A DNA stretch of 64,000 bases from DAITQM01 sp039794245 (GCA_039794245.1 JBDIVS010000005.1:1-64000), one strand, 5' to 3'; numbered from the stretch's first letter, positions 53,279 through 62,957 are shown. Notes: generated by a model from the letters alone, not told the origin. A program made the numbers and translations.

Positions 53279-53938
53279 TTACCCCACCGCACCCCCGCCC
53301 GCAGCATTCGGCTGCGTCTCGCCGGCAGCCTCTGTGGCAGCTTCTGTGGCAGCCTCGAGAACGGGGATGAGGTCGGGGGCAATCGCGGCGCAGCGCTCGA
53401 TCACGTCCCACGGCAACAGGAGGTAGCGGCCGCGCAACGACAAGATACCCATCTCGCCGCGGCTCAGCGCCTCGCGCTGTTCGGCGTTGACGTGGATATG
53501 CCGGATGCGGCCGCGATAGAGGAAATACCACGGCGCCATCGCCTCGGCATCGTTCTGGATGTGGCCGGCGACCAGCGCCTCGAGTTCAAGGTTGCGCCGG
53601 TGCCTGGCCTGTTCGTCGGCGAGCTTCGCCTGGAGGCGGGCGGCGGCGGCGTCTTTTTCGCTCGCCTGGCGCCGGCGCCAGGCTTCTGTGAGCGAGATAT
53701 CACCGTCCGCCGCGGCGGCGGCCGGCTTTTTCAAGCTGCCGGCACGAGCCCGGCCGCGAACGGCGAAGCGCGCCTGCCGTTCTTTGGTGCCCGCCTCCGG
53801 CGCTTTGCCAGGCCGGTTCCTGGCCGGCGGTTTAGGAGCCGCCGCCGGGCTGTTCGGCTGCGGGGCGCGTTTCAGCTCCGCCACCCGCTCGGCGCTGACC
53901 AGGCCCGCTTTCAGCAACTGATCCTGCAAGCTGCCCAT
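53279..53938 (-). CDS. DUF2058 family protein (YaiL-like)
   Basis: From the ATG at 53938 the 219-residue product starts MGSLQDQLLKAGLVSAERV, the DUF2058 N-terminus. A basic Ala/Pro-rich and charged middle follows (LQAKLADEQARHRRNLELEA). The C-terminal domain reads IRHIHVNAEQREALSRGEMG and GRYLLLPWDVIERCAAI. The tail has the perfect small repeat EAATEAATEAAG. The E. coli relative YaiL is known as a nucleoid- or polysaccharide-associated protein of unclear role; I infer nucleic-acid contact from the basic middle only. Confidence 0.88.
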   Translation of the reverse strand: MGSLQDQLLKAGLVSAERVAELKRAPQPNSPAAAPKPPARNRPGKAPEAGTKERQARFAVRGRARAGSLKKPAAAAADGDISLTEAWRRRQASEKDAAAARLQAKLADEQARHRRNLELEALVAGHIQNDAEAMAPWYFLYRGRIRHIHVNAEQREALSRGEMGILSLRGRYLLLPWDVIERCAAIAPDLIPVLEAATEAATEAAGETQPNAAGGGAVG

Positions 53939-53988
53939 AATCAAAATTTAGTCGATAATGCTTATTATCGGCAGAACCGGCCGCTGGA

Positions 53989-54696
53989 TTATTCAGCCGC
54001 CGCATCGACATTGATCAATTCGACATCGAAAATCAATGTCGCATTCGGCCCGATCGGGCCACCCGGCGTGCCGCGCTCACCGTAGGCGAGTTCGCTCGGA
54101 ATGTAAAACTCGAACTGCCCGCCTTCGGCCATCAACTGCAAACCTTCAGTCCAGCCCGCAATCACCTGATTCAGGGCGAACGTCACCGGCTCGTTGCGGC
54201 TGTAGGAACTGTCGAACTCCTGGCCGTTGAGCAATCGGCCGCGGTAATGCACGGTGACCCTGTCGGTCGGGCCGGGCTTGGCGCCCTCGCCCTGTTTGAT
54301 GATTTTGTACTGCAAACCGCTGGCGGTGGTGATCACATCGGGATCCTTTTTGCTGGTTTCGAGAAAAGCGGCGCCTTCGCTCTTGTTGCGCTCGGCCAGC
54401 GCCTGTTGTTCGGCCTGCGCCTCCTGCTGCCGGCGCTGCATGAATGCGGTGCGCACCGCGGCCGCTTCTTCGCTGCTCAACTGCGTGGTTCGTTCGAGAT
54501 AAACGTCGTTGACACCGGCGGCGAACGCTTCGAGATCGATGTCGATATTCTGACTTTTCAGCGAGTTACCGATCTCCATTCCCAAGGTATAGGACAATTT
54601 CTGCTGCTCGTCGGCCAACTCCGCGGCCAGGGCGGCGGCGGCCGCGAAACAGGCCGGCACCGCAATCACCGCCAGGCGGCGGGGGGTGAATTTCAT
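53989..54696 (-). CDS. Periplasmic FKBP-type peptidyl-prolyl isomerase (FkpA/Mip-like)
   Basis: This 235-residue exported folding helper has a signal peptide (LAVIAVPACFAAAAALAAE). An N-terminal helical dimerisation domain follows (LADEQQKLSYTLGMEIGNSL, QRRQQEAQAEQQALAERNKS). The C-terminal FKBP domain reads TASGLQYKIIKQGEGAKPGP, VHYRGRLLNGQEFDSSY, VIAGWTEGLQLM, FYIPSELAYGERG and LIFDVELINVDA. Domain order and length match FkpA/Mip. It is preceded by GGAGC near the ATG at 54696 and stands alone, with a small AT-rich palindrome (53953-53970) between it and the next gene. Confidence 0.93.
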   Translation of the reverse strand: MKFTPRRLAVIAVPACFAAAAALAAELADEQQKLSYTLGMEIGNSLKSQNIDIDLEAFAAGVNDVYLERTTQLSSEEAAAVRTAFMQRRQQEAQAEQQALAERNKSEGAAFLETSKKDPDVITTASGLQYKIIKQGEGAKPGPTDRVTVHYRGRLLNGQEFDSSYSRNEPVTFALNQVIAGWTEGLQLMAEGGQFEFYIPSELAYGERGTPGGPIGPNATLIFDVELINVDAAAE

Positions 54697-54846
54697 CGAA
54701 TGCTCCTGGGGGACAAGGTAAAAAACGCGAGTATCGTAGCAGATTCGCCGGGGTGCGGTATCAAAACGGTCACCGGCTGGGACAACCGTTGCGCCTGCTG
54801 GTTCTGTTAAAATTCATTGTTTTGTATTTTGGGATACCCCCTTGCC

Positions 54847-56559
54847 ATGAACGAACCCTACGGCGGCCGCCTCGTCGATCTGATCGCCGGCACCGAGCGC
54901 CGCGCCGCGCTCGCTACCGAGACCGTGACCCTGCCCTCCTGGGATCTGACGCCGCGGCAGCTTTGCGACCTGGAATTGCTGCAAAACGGCGGGTTCTCGC
55001 CGCTGACCGGCTTTATGACCCGCGCCGATTACCAGCCGGTGGTCGAAAAAATGCGCCTCGCCTCCGGCCTTCTGTGGCCGATTCCGGTGACCCTGGATGT
55101 CAGTGAGGCGTTCGCCGCCGATCTCGAAATCGGCTCGCGCTTCGTGCTCCGCGATCCGGAGGGCCTGGCGCTTGCCGTGATGACGGTCGAGGATCTGTGG
55201 CGGCCGGATCCCAGGGCCGAGGCGGAACAGGTGTACGGTACCACCGACGAGCGCCACCCGGCCGTCGATTACCTGCTGCACAAGACCCACCCGGTGGCCA
55301 TCGGCGGCCGCCTAGAAGGGCTGCAACTGCCGCACCATTACGATTGCCGGCATTTGCGCCACACTCCCGCCGAATTGCGGGAGCGCTTCGCCCGCGACGG
55401 CTGGCGTCGCATCGTCGCCTTTCAGACGCGCAACCCTTTGCACCGCGCCCACCAGGAACTGACCTTCGCCGCCGCCCGCCAACTGGAGGCCAACCTGCTG
55501 ATCCATCCGGTGGTCGGCCTGACCAAGCCCGGTGACGTCGATCACCTGACCCGCGTCCGCTGCTACGAAGCGGTCCTGCCGCGCTACCCCGAACACACCA
55601 CGGCGCTCAGCCTGCTGCCGCTGGCGATGCGCATGGGCGGCCCGCGCGAAGCGCTGTGGCACGCGATCATCCGCCGCAATTACGGCTGCACCCACCTGAT
55701 CGTCGGCCGCGACCATGCCGGCCCGGGCACCGACCGCAGCGGCAAGCCGTTCTACGAGCCGTTCGCCGCCCAGGAAATGATGGCCCGCCACGAAGCCGAG
55801 CTCGGCATCGCGATGGTGCCGTTCAAGGCGATGGTTTATGTCGAGGAGCGCGCCGAGTACGTTTCCGCCGACCAGGTCGGGCCCGGCGAAAAAGTGCTCG
55901 ATCTTTCCGGCACCGAACTGCGCCGGCGGCTCAGCGAAGGGCTCGAAATCCCATCGTGGTTCACGTTTCCGGAAGTCGTCTCGGTGTTGCGCCGGCGCTA
56001 TCCGCCGCGCGCCCGGCAGGGCTTCACGATTTTCTTCACCGGCCTTTCCGGCGCCGGCAAATCGACCATCGCCAACGCCCTGATGATCCGCCTGATGGAA
56101 ATCGGCGACCGGCCGGTGACCCTGCTCGACGGCGATATCGTCCGCAAACACCTGTCGAGCGAACTCGGTTTCTCGCACGAGCATCGCAACATCAACGTCC
56201 GCCGTATCGGTTATGTCGCCAGCGAGATCACCAAAAACGGCGGCGTCGCGATCTGCGCCCCGATCGCGCCTTATGCCGCAACCCGCCGCGAAGTGCGGGC
56301 GATGATCGAACCGCTCGGCGGCTTTATCGAAATCTATGTCGCCACGCCGCTTTCGGTCTGCGAAAAACGCGACCGCAAGGGCCTGTACGCCAAAGCCCGC
56401 AGCGGCGAACTTGCGGCCTTTACCGGCATCAGCGATCCCTACGAAACGCCCGAACATCCGGAACTGACGATCGACACCAGCCGGCTCAATCCGGAAGAAG
56501 CGGTGCAGCAGATCCTCCTCAAACTGGAGAGCCTGGGCTTGATCAACGTCCGGCGTTGA
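54847..56559 (+). CDS. Bifunctional sulfate adenylyltransferase / adenylylsulfate kinase
   Basis: The 570-residue protein joins ATP sulfurylase (about 1-385) to APS kinase (about 395-570). The sulfurylase part has VAFQTRNPLHRAHQEL (the HxxH motif), the GRDHAGPG loop and TELRRRLSEGLEIPSWF. The kinase part has TGLSGAGKSTIANALM (P-loop), LLDGDIVRKHLSSELGFSHEHR and DPYETPEHPELTIDTS. Together they turn sulfate into PAPS in two ATP-using steps; in sulfur oxidisers the sulfurylase can run backwards to make ATP. The fusion order is like that of Aquifex-type and some proteobacterial enzymes. A TTG ten codons upstream is unlikely as start. No cys genes lie next to it. Confidence 0.95.
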   Translation: MNEPYGGRLVDLIAGTERRAALATETVTLPSWDLTPRQLCDLELLQNGGFSPLTGFMTRADYQPVVEKMRLASGLLWPIPVTLDVSEAFAADLEIGSRFVLRDPEGLALAVMTVEDLWRPDPRAEAEQVYGTTDERHPAVDYLLHKTHPVAIGGRLEGLQLPHHYDCRHLRHTPAELRERFARDGWRRIVAFQTRNPLHRAHQELTFAAARQLEANLLIHPVVGLTKPGDVDHLTRVRCYEAVLPRYPEHTTALSLLPLAMRMGGPREALWHAIIRRNYGCTHLIVGRDHAGPGTDRSGKPFYEPFAAQEMMARHEAELGIAMVPFKAMVYVEERAEYVSADQVGPGEKVLDLSGTELRRRLSEGLEIPSWFTFPEVVSVLRRRYPPRARQGFTIFFTGLSGAGKSTIANALMIRLMEIGDRPVTLLDGDIVRKHLSSELGFSHEHRNINVRRIGYVASEITKNGGVAICAPIAPYAATRREVRAMIEPLGGFIEIYVATPLSVCEKRDRKGLYAKARSGELAAFTGISDPYETPEHPELTIDTSRLNPEEAVQQILLKLESLGLINVRR

Positions 56560-56699
56560 AACGCCCTCCTGCCGGGTTTACCGGGTCTATGGTCTTCGGT
56601 CCTGGACCGAGGGGCTGTGGTCACTTATCATCGCCGCCTTGCGCACCGCCGGCCGGCCCGGCCAGGTGGTGAATCGATCGTCTGCCACGGAGAATATCG

Positions 56700-59453
56700 A
56701 TGCCCTGTCACTCAAGTCCCGGGTTGCGCCCCGCCGCGATCCTCGCCTTCCTCGCCACCGGCCTGCCGCCTGCCGCAGCGCAAGTCGAACTGCCGTTCGA
56801 GCAGTTTACGCTCGACAACGGCCTCAGGGTCGTCGTCCACGAGGACCGCAAGGCACCGATCGTCGCGGTCAGCGTCTGGTATCACGTCGGATCGAAGGAC
56901 GAAGAACCGGGCAAAACCGGCTTTGCCCACCTGTTCGAACACTTGATGTTCAACGGCACGGAAAATTATAACGACGAATATTTCAAGCCGTTCGAACAGG
57001 TCGGCGCCACCGGCATGAACGGCACGACGTGGTTCGACCGGACGAATTATTTCGAGACGGTGCCGACCCCGGCGCTGGAGATGGCCTTGTGGATGGAATC
57101 CGACCGCATGGGCCACCTGCTCGGCGCCATCGACCAGGCCAAACTCGACGAACAGCGCAGCGTCGTGCAGAACGAAAAACGCCAGGGCGACAACCAGCCG
57201 TACGGCCGGGCCGAGTACCGTATCCTGGCCGGGCTGTTCCCCGAGGGTCACCCGTATCGCTGGAGCACGATCGGCTCGATGTCCGACCTCAATGCCGCCT
57301 CGCTGGACGATGTGCGCAACTGGTTCAAGACATACTACGGTGCGGCCAATGCCGCGCTGGTGCTGGCCGGCGATATCGACGCGGCGGGCGCCCGGCCGCT
57401 GGTCGAAAAATACTTCGCCGACATCCCACCGGGGCCGCCGCTCGGCCGCCTGCAGGCCGCGGTGCCCGATCTGCCGCACAACGTGAGCGAGACGATGTAC
57501 GACCGCGTGGCGCAAACCCGCCTCTACCGTTACTGGGCGGTGCCCGGCCGCAGCACACACGACGCAACGCTGCTGTCGCTCGCCGCGCAGGTGCTCGGCG
57601 GCAGCAAAACCTCGGTGCTCTACCATGAATTGGTCGAGAAGACCCGGCTCGCAACCCAGGTCAGCGCCAGCGTCGAACCTCAGGAACTGGCCAGCCAGTT
57701 CGCCATCGACGTTCTGCTCAAGCCGGGCAGCGACGAGCAACAAGTCAACGCCGTCATCGACGAAGTGCTCGAGCGCTTTTTAGACCGCGGACCACAACCC
57801 GACGCGCTGCGCCGGGCCCAGACCGGCGTTGAAGCCAGTTTCATCCGCGGCCTCGAAGTCGTCGGCGGCTTCAGCGGCAAGGCCGCGATCCTCGCCCAGG
57901 GCCTGCTGTACGCCGGAGACCCGGCGTTTTATTCGACAACCTGGCTCGACTGGGTCAATAACGCCGACCGAAAGGCCGTGCAGCGCACCGCCCGCCGCTG
58001 GCTCCACCGACCGCATTACCAGCTTGCGGTGCGGCCCTTTCCCGACTACCGACCGGCCACCGCCGGCGCCGACCGCAGCCGCCTGCCGGAGAGCGGCGAA
58101 ATGCCCGTTCTCGAATTTCCGGCGATCGAGCGCGCCCGCCTCGACAACGGCATCGAGGTGCTGTTCGCCCGCCGCACCGCCGTACCGGTGGTACAGATCG
58201 CCGCCGTCTTCGACGCCGGTTACGCCGCCGACGACCCATCGCGCAGCGGGCTTGCCGGCTTCGCGATGACCATGCTCGACGAAGGTACCTCGACGCTGAG
58301 CGGCCGCGAGCTGGCGATGCGGGCCGAAGCCCTCGGCGCGGTGATCGCCAGCGGCTCGGCGCTCGACACCTCGAACATCACGCTTTCGGCGCTGAAAGAA
58401 AACCTCGCGCCATCGCTCGATCTGTTCGCCGAGGTGGTGCGCCACCCGGCATTCAACCCCGAAGATCTGGAGCGCGAACGCAACATCCTGCTGGCCCGTA
58501 TCGAACAGGAAAAATCGTCGCCGGTGTCGAGCGCCCTGCGCCTGCTGCCGCCTTTGCTCTACGGCCCGGGCCATCCCTACGCCATCCCGCTGACCGGTTC
58601 GGGCACCGCCGAAGCTGTCCAGTCTTTCAGCCGCGACGACCTCGTCGCCTTCCACTCCCGCTGGATCCGGCCCGATCTGGCCACGCTGTTCGTCACCGGC
58701 GATGCTACGCTGGACGAATTATTGCCGCTGCTCGAAAGCCGTTTCGGTGATTGGCCGATTCCCGCCGAACCGCCGCCGGTCAAGCGCTTCGCCCGGCCCG
58801 CACCGGCCGCCGGCAATACGCTGTATCTGCTCGACAAACCGGATTCACCGCAAAGCCTGATCCTCGCCGGCCAACTGGCGCCGCCGAGCGGCGGCGACGA
58901 GGAGATCGCGATCAACGCGATGAACGAAATCATCGGCGGCTCGTTCTCCTCGCGCATCAACATGAACCTGCGCGAGGAAAAAAGCTGGGCGTACGGTGCC
59001 TTCACCTTCCTGCTCGACGCCAAAAGCGAGCGCCCGCTGTTGATCTATGCCCCGGTGCAGACCGACCGCAGCGGCGATTCCATCGCCGAAATCAAGCGCG
59101 AACTCGAGGAATATCTGGCGGCCCGCCCGGCAACCGCCGAGGAACTGGCCAAAGTCGTCAACAACAACGTCAACAGCCTGCCCGGTCGCTTCGAAACGGC
59201 GCAGGCCGTCCTCGGCGCAATGCAATCGAACCGCCTCTACGGCCGGCCCGACGATTACGTCACGACCCTGGCCAGGCGTTACCGCCAGCTTGATTTAGAA
59301 ACCATCCATCAAACGGCCTTGGCAACGATCAAGCCGGCGGACCTGGTCTGGGTGGTCATCGGCGACGCCGCGAAAATCGCTCCGCAACTGGCCGGCGCCG
59401 GCTTCGCCGAGATCATCCCGATCGACGCCGACGGAAAAAGGATGGAAGACTGA
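56700..59453 (+). CDS. Exported M16 family zinc metallopeptidase, fused active and inactive halves
   Basis: This 917-residue periplasmic protease of the pitrilysin/PqqL type has a signal peptide (AAILAFLATGLPPAAAQ). The first half carries the inverted zinc motif FAHLFEHLMF (HxxEH) near residue 80 and the downstream Glu in QRSVVQNEKRQGDNQPYG. The second half repeats the fold (IERARLDNGIEVLFARRTAV) but has LAGFAMTMLDEG where the motif would be, so it is the substrate-clamping partner. The pair probably acts as a closed chamber on peptides. It starts 140 bp after the sulfurylase-kinase gene; a small palindrome TCGGTCC/GGACCGA lies in that gap. Confidence 0.93.
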   Translation: MPCHSSPGLRPAAILAFLATGLPPAAAQVELPFEQFTLDNGLRVVVHEDRKAPIVAVSVWYHVGSKDEEPGKTGFAHLFEHLMFNGTENYNDEYFKPFEQVGATGMNGTTWFDRTNYFETVPTPALEMALWMESDRMGHLLGAIDQAKLDEQRSVVQNEKRQGDNQPYGRAEYRILAGLFPEGHPYRWSTIGSMSDLNAASLDDVRNWFKTYYGAANAALVLAGDIDAAGARPLVEKYFADIPPGPPLGRLQAAVPDLPHNVSETMYDRVAQTRLYRYWAVPGRSTHDATLLSLAAQVLGGSKTSVLYHELVEKTRLATQVSASVEPQELASQFAIDVLLKPGSDEQQVNAVIDEVLERFLDRGPQPDALRRAQTGVEASFIRGLEVVGGFSGKAAILAQGLLYAGDPAFYSTTWLDWVNNADRKAVQRTARRWLHRPHYQLAVRPFPDYRPATAGADRSRLPESGEMPVLEFPAIERARLDNGIEVLFARRTAVPVVQIAAVFDAGYAADDPSRSGLAGFAMTMLDEGTSTLSGRELAMRAEALGAVIASGSALDTSNITLSALKENLAPSLDLFAEVVRHPAFNPEDLERERNILLARIEQEKSSPVSSALRLLPPLLYGPGHPYAIPLTGSGTAEAVQSFSRDDLVAFHSRWIRPDLATLFVTGDATLDELLPLLESRFGDWPIPAEPPPVKRFARPAPAAGNTLYLLDKPDSPQSLILAGQLAPPSGGDEEIAINAMNEIIGGSFSSRINMNLREEKSWAYGAFTFLLDAKSERPLLIYAPVQTDRSGDSIAEIKRELEEYLAARPATAEELAKVVNNNVNSLPGRFETAQAVLGAMQSNRLYGRPDDYVTTLARRYRQLDLETIHQTALATIKPADLVWVVIGDAAKIAPQLAGAGFAEIIPIDADGKRMED

Positions 59454-59458
59454 GGTCA

Positions 59459-59497
59459 TTCCGGACGCGCCCGCGCCAGCGGGCGCGATCCGGATAA
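59459..59497. repeat. GC palindrome, inverted copy of that at 43376-43414
   Basis: A near-perfect hairpin CGCGCCCGC/GCGGGCGCG with outer TCCGGA/ATCCGG arms lies just after the M16 stop. In reverse it matches the palindrome at 43376 down to the GGAATGAC tail, so it is a dispersed intergenic element that may also act as a terminator for the M16 gene. A second small palindrome (AAATTCGT/ACGAATTT) follows at about 59496-59516. Confidence 0.65.
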
Positions 59498-59647
59498 ATT
59501 CGTCGGGAACGAATTTGGACGCACCAAAGGCGACCGGGCAGGGGTGCGCGCCAGGACGGCGCGCATATATCCAGAAAAACAATGCCGCTCGCAAACCGCC
59601 AAGACTGCCAGGTTTGAATGGCGATAGCAACCGAGACGACGATCGTT

Positions 59648-60652
59648 TCAGCGCCCCGGAGTGGCTGGATTTTGTGGCGGCTGCCAGCCGGGGCGGCCGC
59701 GGTATTTGCGTTCGCCGGCGGTGATCCAAAGATCGAGGCGGTTGCCGGCCGGCGGCAGCGGGCAGGTGGAGTATTCGGTGAACGCGCACGGCGGGTTGTA
59801 GGCGCGGTTGAAATCGAGCACGATGCGGCCTTCGACCGGCAATGGGGCGTAGAGGAAGCGCGAAGCACCGTAGGTTTCGCGGCCGTTCGTGCGGTCGGCG
59901 AAAACGAAAAACAGGCGATCGTCGTCCGGTTCTTCGAGGATCGCCTGCAGACGATAGGTCTCGCCCTGATGGCGGAACATGACTTCACCGGGGTTATCCA
60001 TTTCCTCGATCTGTCCTAGGACGTTGGCGACGACGATTTTGCGGCCCGGCGGGTGGGGCGTGAATTCGGCGTCGAACCGCCACTTGGCGTCAAGCGGGAA
60101 ATAATCGAGGCCGGCGAATTCGGTGCGCGCCGGGGCGTTGTTGTCGCGCACGCGCAAAGCGGGTTTGCCGCGGTGGATGACGATGAAATTGACGCTGCCG
60201 CTGGCGACCACCGTCGGCTCGCCGCGGTCGTCGCCGGTTAGTTCGGCCTCTTCGACCAGACGGCCATCGACCCGCACATCGACCCCCGGCGCAGTCTGAA
60301 AACGCAAGCTCTCAGAGGTATTCAGCAACCGCCCCCAGCGCGGCGGCCCGCCGGGCAGGACGAGGTCGTTGTCCGCCGCAGCACCGAGAGTCTGCGCCCC
60401 GGGCCGCAGCCAGATCATATCGACCAGCGTCAGCCAGCCGTTCTCGGCAGTGAGTTCGGCAAGCCGCCGCTCGCGCCAGTCGCGCACGCTGTCGCGCCAA
60501 GCCGCTTCCTCGCTATCGCTGAACGGATTGATCGCCTCGAGCGTCGAGCACGAGGCGATCAACGCCACCAGGGCGAGCAGCCAGGCGCGTTCAGGCTTGC
60601 TGGCAGAGGCGGCCGTAAATGTCTTCGAATCGTTCAATGTCGTCTTCTCCAA
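59648..60652 (-). CDS. DUF1684 family lipoprotein
   Basis: The 334-residue protein has a membrane-export signal ending in a lipobox-like LALVALIASC (Cys near 35). The DUF1684 domain follows: WRERRLAELTAENGWLTLVD, GVDVRVDGRLVEEA, VNFIVIHRGKPALRVRDN, LDYFPLDAKWRFDAEFTPH, VMFRHQGETYRLQAI, TNGRETYGASRFLYAPLP and the metal-binding-looking LDFNRAYNPPCAFTEYSTCP. Function of the family is unknown; the GxETYGxGR and NxAxxPxC blocks look catalytic. The start overlaps the manC end by 62 bp, an unusually long overlap, and the first 22 or so residues may not be translated. Confidence 0.85.
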   Translation of the reverse strand: MEKTTLNDSKTFTAASASKPERAWLLALVALIASCSTLEAINPFSDSEEAAWRDSVRDWRERRLAELTAENGWLTLVDMIWLRPGAQTLGAAADNDLVLPGGPPRWGRLLNTSESLRFQTAPGVDVRVDGRLVEEAELTGDDRGEPTVVASGSVNFIVIHRGKPALRVRDNNAPARTEFAGLDYFPLDAKWRFDAEFTPHPPGRKIVVANVLGQIEEMDNPGEVMFRHQGETYRLQAILEEPDDDRLFFVFADRTNGRETYGASRFLYAPLPVEGRIVLDFNRAYNPPCAFTEYSTCPLPPAGNRLDLWITAGERKYRGRPGWQPPQNPATPGR

Positions 60653-62030
60653 AATAGTCTCCGGTCTGCACTTCGATCAGATGCAGATCCTGTTCACCGG
60701 GGTTTTCCAGGCGATGCAGCGTATTGACCGGAATGGCCAGGGTTTCGTTCGGCCCAAGCCAGAGTTCCTCGTCCCCTCTGCGGACTTTCGCCCGGCCGCG
60801 GATCACGGTCCAGTGTTCGCTACGCCGCTGGTGGCGCTGCAGGGACAATACGCCGCCCGGCCGCACGATGAGCCGTTTGACCTTGCAGTCACCGGCGTCC
60901 TCGAGCACGGTGAACGAGCCCCATGGGCGCTCGACGGTGCGATGGAAAATCGCCGCTTCGTGTTCTTCAGCGGTCAGCCGGGCGACGATCTGGCGGACCT
61001 CCTGCACCCGGTCGCGGGCCGCAACCAGCACCGCGTCGGCGGTATCGACGATGACCAGGTCATCGACGCCAAGCGCTGCGACAAGGCGCTCCTCACTTTG
61101 CACAAAGCAGTTACGGCTGTCGACCAAAAGCGCCTTGCCGCGCTTGCGGTTGCCGAATTCGTCACTGTCGTACAACTCGCTGAGCGCCCGCCACGAACCG
61201 ATATCGCTCCAGCCGAGCGCCGCGGGCACCACGGCGACCTGCCCGGCGCGCTCCATGACGGCGTAATCGAGCGAGATATCGGGTACGGCGGTGAACAGCG
61301 CTTCGTCAAGTTCGAGCGGATTGGCGCCGGAATCGCTCGCCGCCCACACCTTAAGCATCGCCGCGTGGACATCCGGCGCGTGTTCGGCGAGCGCCGCAAG
61401 TACCGCGCCGGCCCGGAACAGGAACATGCCCGAGTTCCAACTGTAGCCGCCGGCGGCGAGCAGGCGCCGCGCCGCCGGAAGGTCGGGTTTTTCAATAAAC
61501 GATAAAACGCGATAAACATCTTCGCCCAGCGCTTCACCCGCCTCGATATAGCCAAAACCGCTATCGGGCTCCGTGGGCGTGATGCCGAACGTCACCAGCC
61601 AGCCGGCGGCGGCGGCGCGGCGGGCCGTCGCGACGGCACGGGCGAATGCTTCGAGGTCACGGACCAAATGATCGGCCGGCAGAACCAAAAGTTCGCAATC
61701 GGGGCCGTGCTGCGCCGCCGCCCACAACGCCGCGGCGGCGACCGCTGGTGCCGTGTTGCGGCCGGCCGGTTCGAGCAGATACACCAGACGCCGGCGCGCC
61801 GCCTCGTCGAGCACCTCGTGATAGGCGTGGCGCGTCAGATAGTAATAGTCCTGGCCGGTGATGGTCAGGATCGGCGCTGCCGGTTCGACAACGGCCAGCG
61901 CCCGACTGAGTGTCTTGGCGGCCAGCGTTTCGCCGTCGGCGAGGCGCATGAACGGTTTGGGCAGGGCGCGGCGCGACACCGGCCACAGCCGCGTCCCGGC
62001 GCCGCCCGACAAAATCACCGGTATCAACAT
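60591..62030 (-). CDS. Mannose-1-phosphate guanylyltransferase / mannose-6-phosphate isomerase
   Basis: This 479-residue ManC/AlgA-type enzyme makes GDP-mannose. The N-terminal nucleotidyltransferase (1-340) has LSGGAGTRLWPVSRRALPK and FIEKPD. The C-terminal cupin isomerase domain has VERPWGSFTVLEDAGDCKVK, LSLQRHQRRSEHWTVIRG, NETLAIPVNTLHRLENPG and LIEVQTGDYFGEDDIERFED. GDP-mannose feeds O-antigen, capsule or exopolysaccharide. It lies 9 bp after rfbD in one leftward unit with the rhamnose genes. Confidence 0.94.
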   Translation of the reverse strand: MLIPVILSGGAGTRLWPVSRRALPKPFMRLADGETLAAKTLSRALAVVEPAAPILTITGQDYYYLTRHAYHEVLDEAARRRLVYLLEPAGRNTAPAVAAAALWAAAQHGPDCELLVLPADHLVRDLEAFARAVATARRAAAAGWLVTFGITPTEPDSGFGYIEAGEALGEDVYRVLSFIEKPDLPAARRLLAAGGYSWNSGMFLFRAGAVLAALAEHAPDVHAAMLKVWAASDSGANPLELDEALFTAVPDISLDYAVMERAGQVAVVPAALGWSDIGSWRALSELYDSDEFGNRKRGKALLVDSRNCFVQSEERLVAALGVDDLVIVDTADAVLVAARDRVQEVRQIVARLTAEEHEAAIFHRTVERPWGSFTVLEDAGDCKVKRLIVRPGGVLSLQRHQRRSEHWTVIRGRAKVRRGDEELWLGPNETLAIPVNTLHRLENPGEQDLHLIEVQTGDYFGEDDIERFEDIYGRLCQQA

Positions 62031-62039
62031 CGCCGTACC

Positions 62040-62957
62040 TCAGGCATTCGGCCGCCAACCCGCATCGCACAGTTCCTTCAGGCACAAATACAAAGAAGAC
62101 CAACCGCCGGCGCGAAAATCGGCGACCTCGGCGAGATGGGCACAATCGAGCACCGCGTAAGCGGGGCGCGGCGCGGCCTGCGGCCAGTCGCGGCTTTGGA
62201 TCGGCGCAATCTCGACCGGCGAGGGCAAAAGCCCGACATCGACCGCGGTTGCGACGACGCGCACCGCGACATCATACCAACTGCCGATATCGGCCCCTGC
62301 CAGGTGATAGTACTCGGCACCCGCCGGCCGCGGCCGGCAATGCAGCAAACGGCCGATGCCATCGGCGATCTCTCGCGCCCAGGTCAACCGCCCGATCTGG
62401 TCATCGACCACCTTGAGCGGCCGGCCGGCTGCCGCACGGCTGAGGATCGTGCGGACGAAATTGCCGCGCCGGGCGCTGTACACCCAGCTCGTCCGGACGA
62501 TCAGCGCCGGCGCCCCGCTCGCCTCGATCGCCGCCTCGCCGGCCCATTTGCTCCGCCCGTAGGCCGACAACGGCGCTGGTGTGTCATCCTCGCGGTACGG
62601 CGTGCGCTGCTTGCCGTCAAAAACGTAATCGGTCGAAAGATGCACCAAAGTTGCGCCGCGAGCGGCGCAATACGCGGCGAGACGGGCCGGCAGGTGGTGG
62701 TTGAGGGTCTCGGCAGCCGCCGTTTCGCTTTCCGCCGCATCGACCGCGGTCCACGCCGCGGCGTTGACGATGAGGTCGGGGCCGAGGGCGGCAATCCGCT
62801 CGACCGCCGAATCGAGGTCGCCAAGATCGCAGTGCAGCGCCTGCGGCCACGGCGCGAGTGCGCTTCTCGCCTGCGGGATCACCTCGCCCAACGGGCCTAG
62901 CACACGCAGCAGTTCGAAGCCGATCTGGCCGGTGGCGCCGAGCAGCAGGATGTTCAT
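62040..62957 (-). CDS. rfbD: dTDP-4-dehydrorhamnose reductase RfbD
   Basis: RfbD carries out the last step to dTDP-L-rhamnose, reducing the 4-keto group with NADPH. This 305-residue short-chain dehydrogenase has ILLLGATGQIGFELLRVL (GxxGxxG), LVHLSTDYVFDGKQRTPYRE (catalytic Thr), the YxxxK pair in SAYGRSKWAGE and the C-terminal DWPQAAPRPAYAVLDC. Start overlaps the rfbC stop by 4 bp. Confidence 0.95.
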   Translation of the reverse strand: MNILLLGATGQIGFELLRVLGPLGEVIPQARSALAPWPQALHCDLGDLDSAVERIAALGPDLIVNAAAWTAVDAAESETAAAETLNHHLPARLAAYCAARGATLVHLSTDYVFDGKQRTPYREDDTPAPLSAYGRSKWAGEAAIEASGAPALIVRTSWVYSARRGNFVRTILSRAAAGRPLKVVDDQIGRLTWAREIADGIGRLLHCRPRPAGAEYYHLAGADIGSWYDVAVRVVATAVDVGLLPSPVEIAPIQSRDWPQAAPRPAYAVLDCAHLAEVADFRAGGWSSLYLCLKELCDAGWRPNA

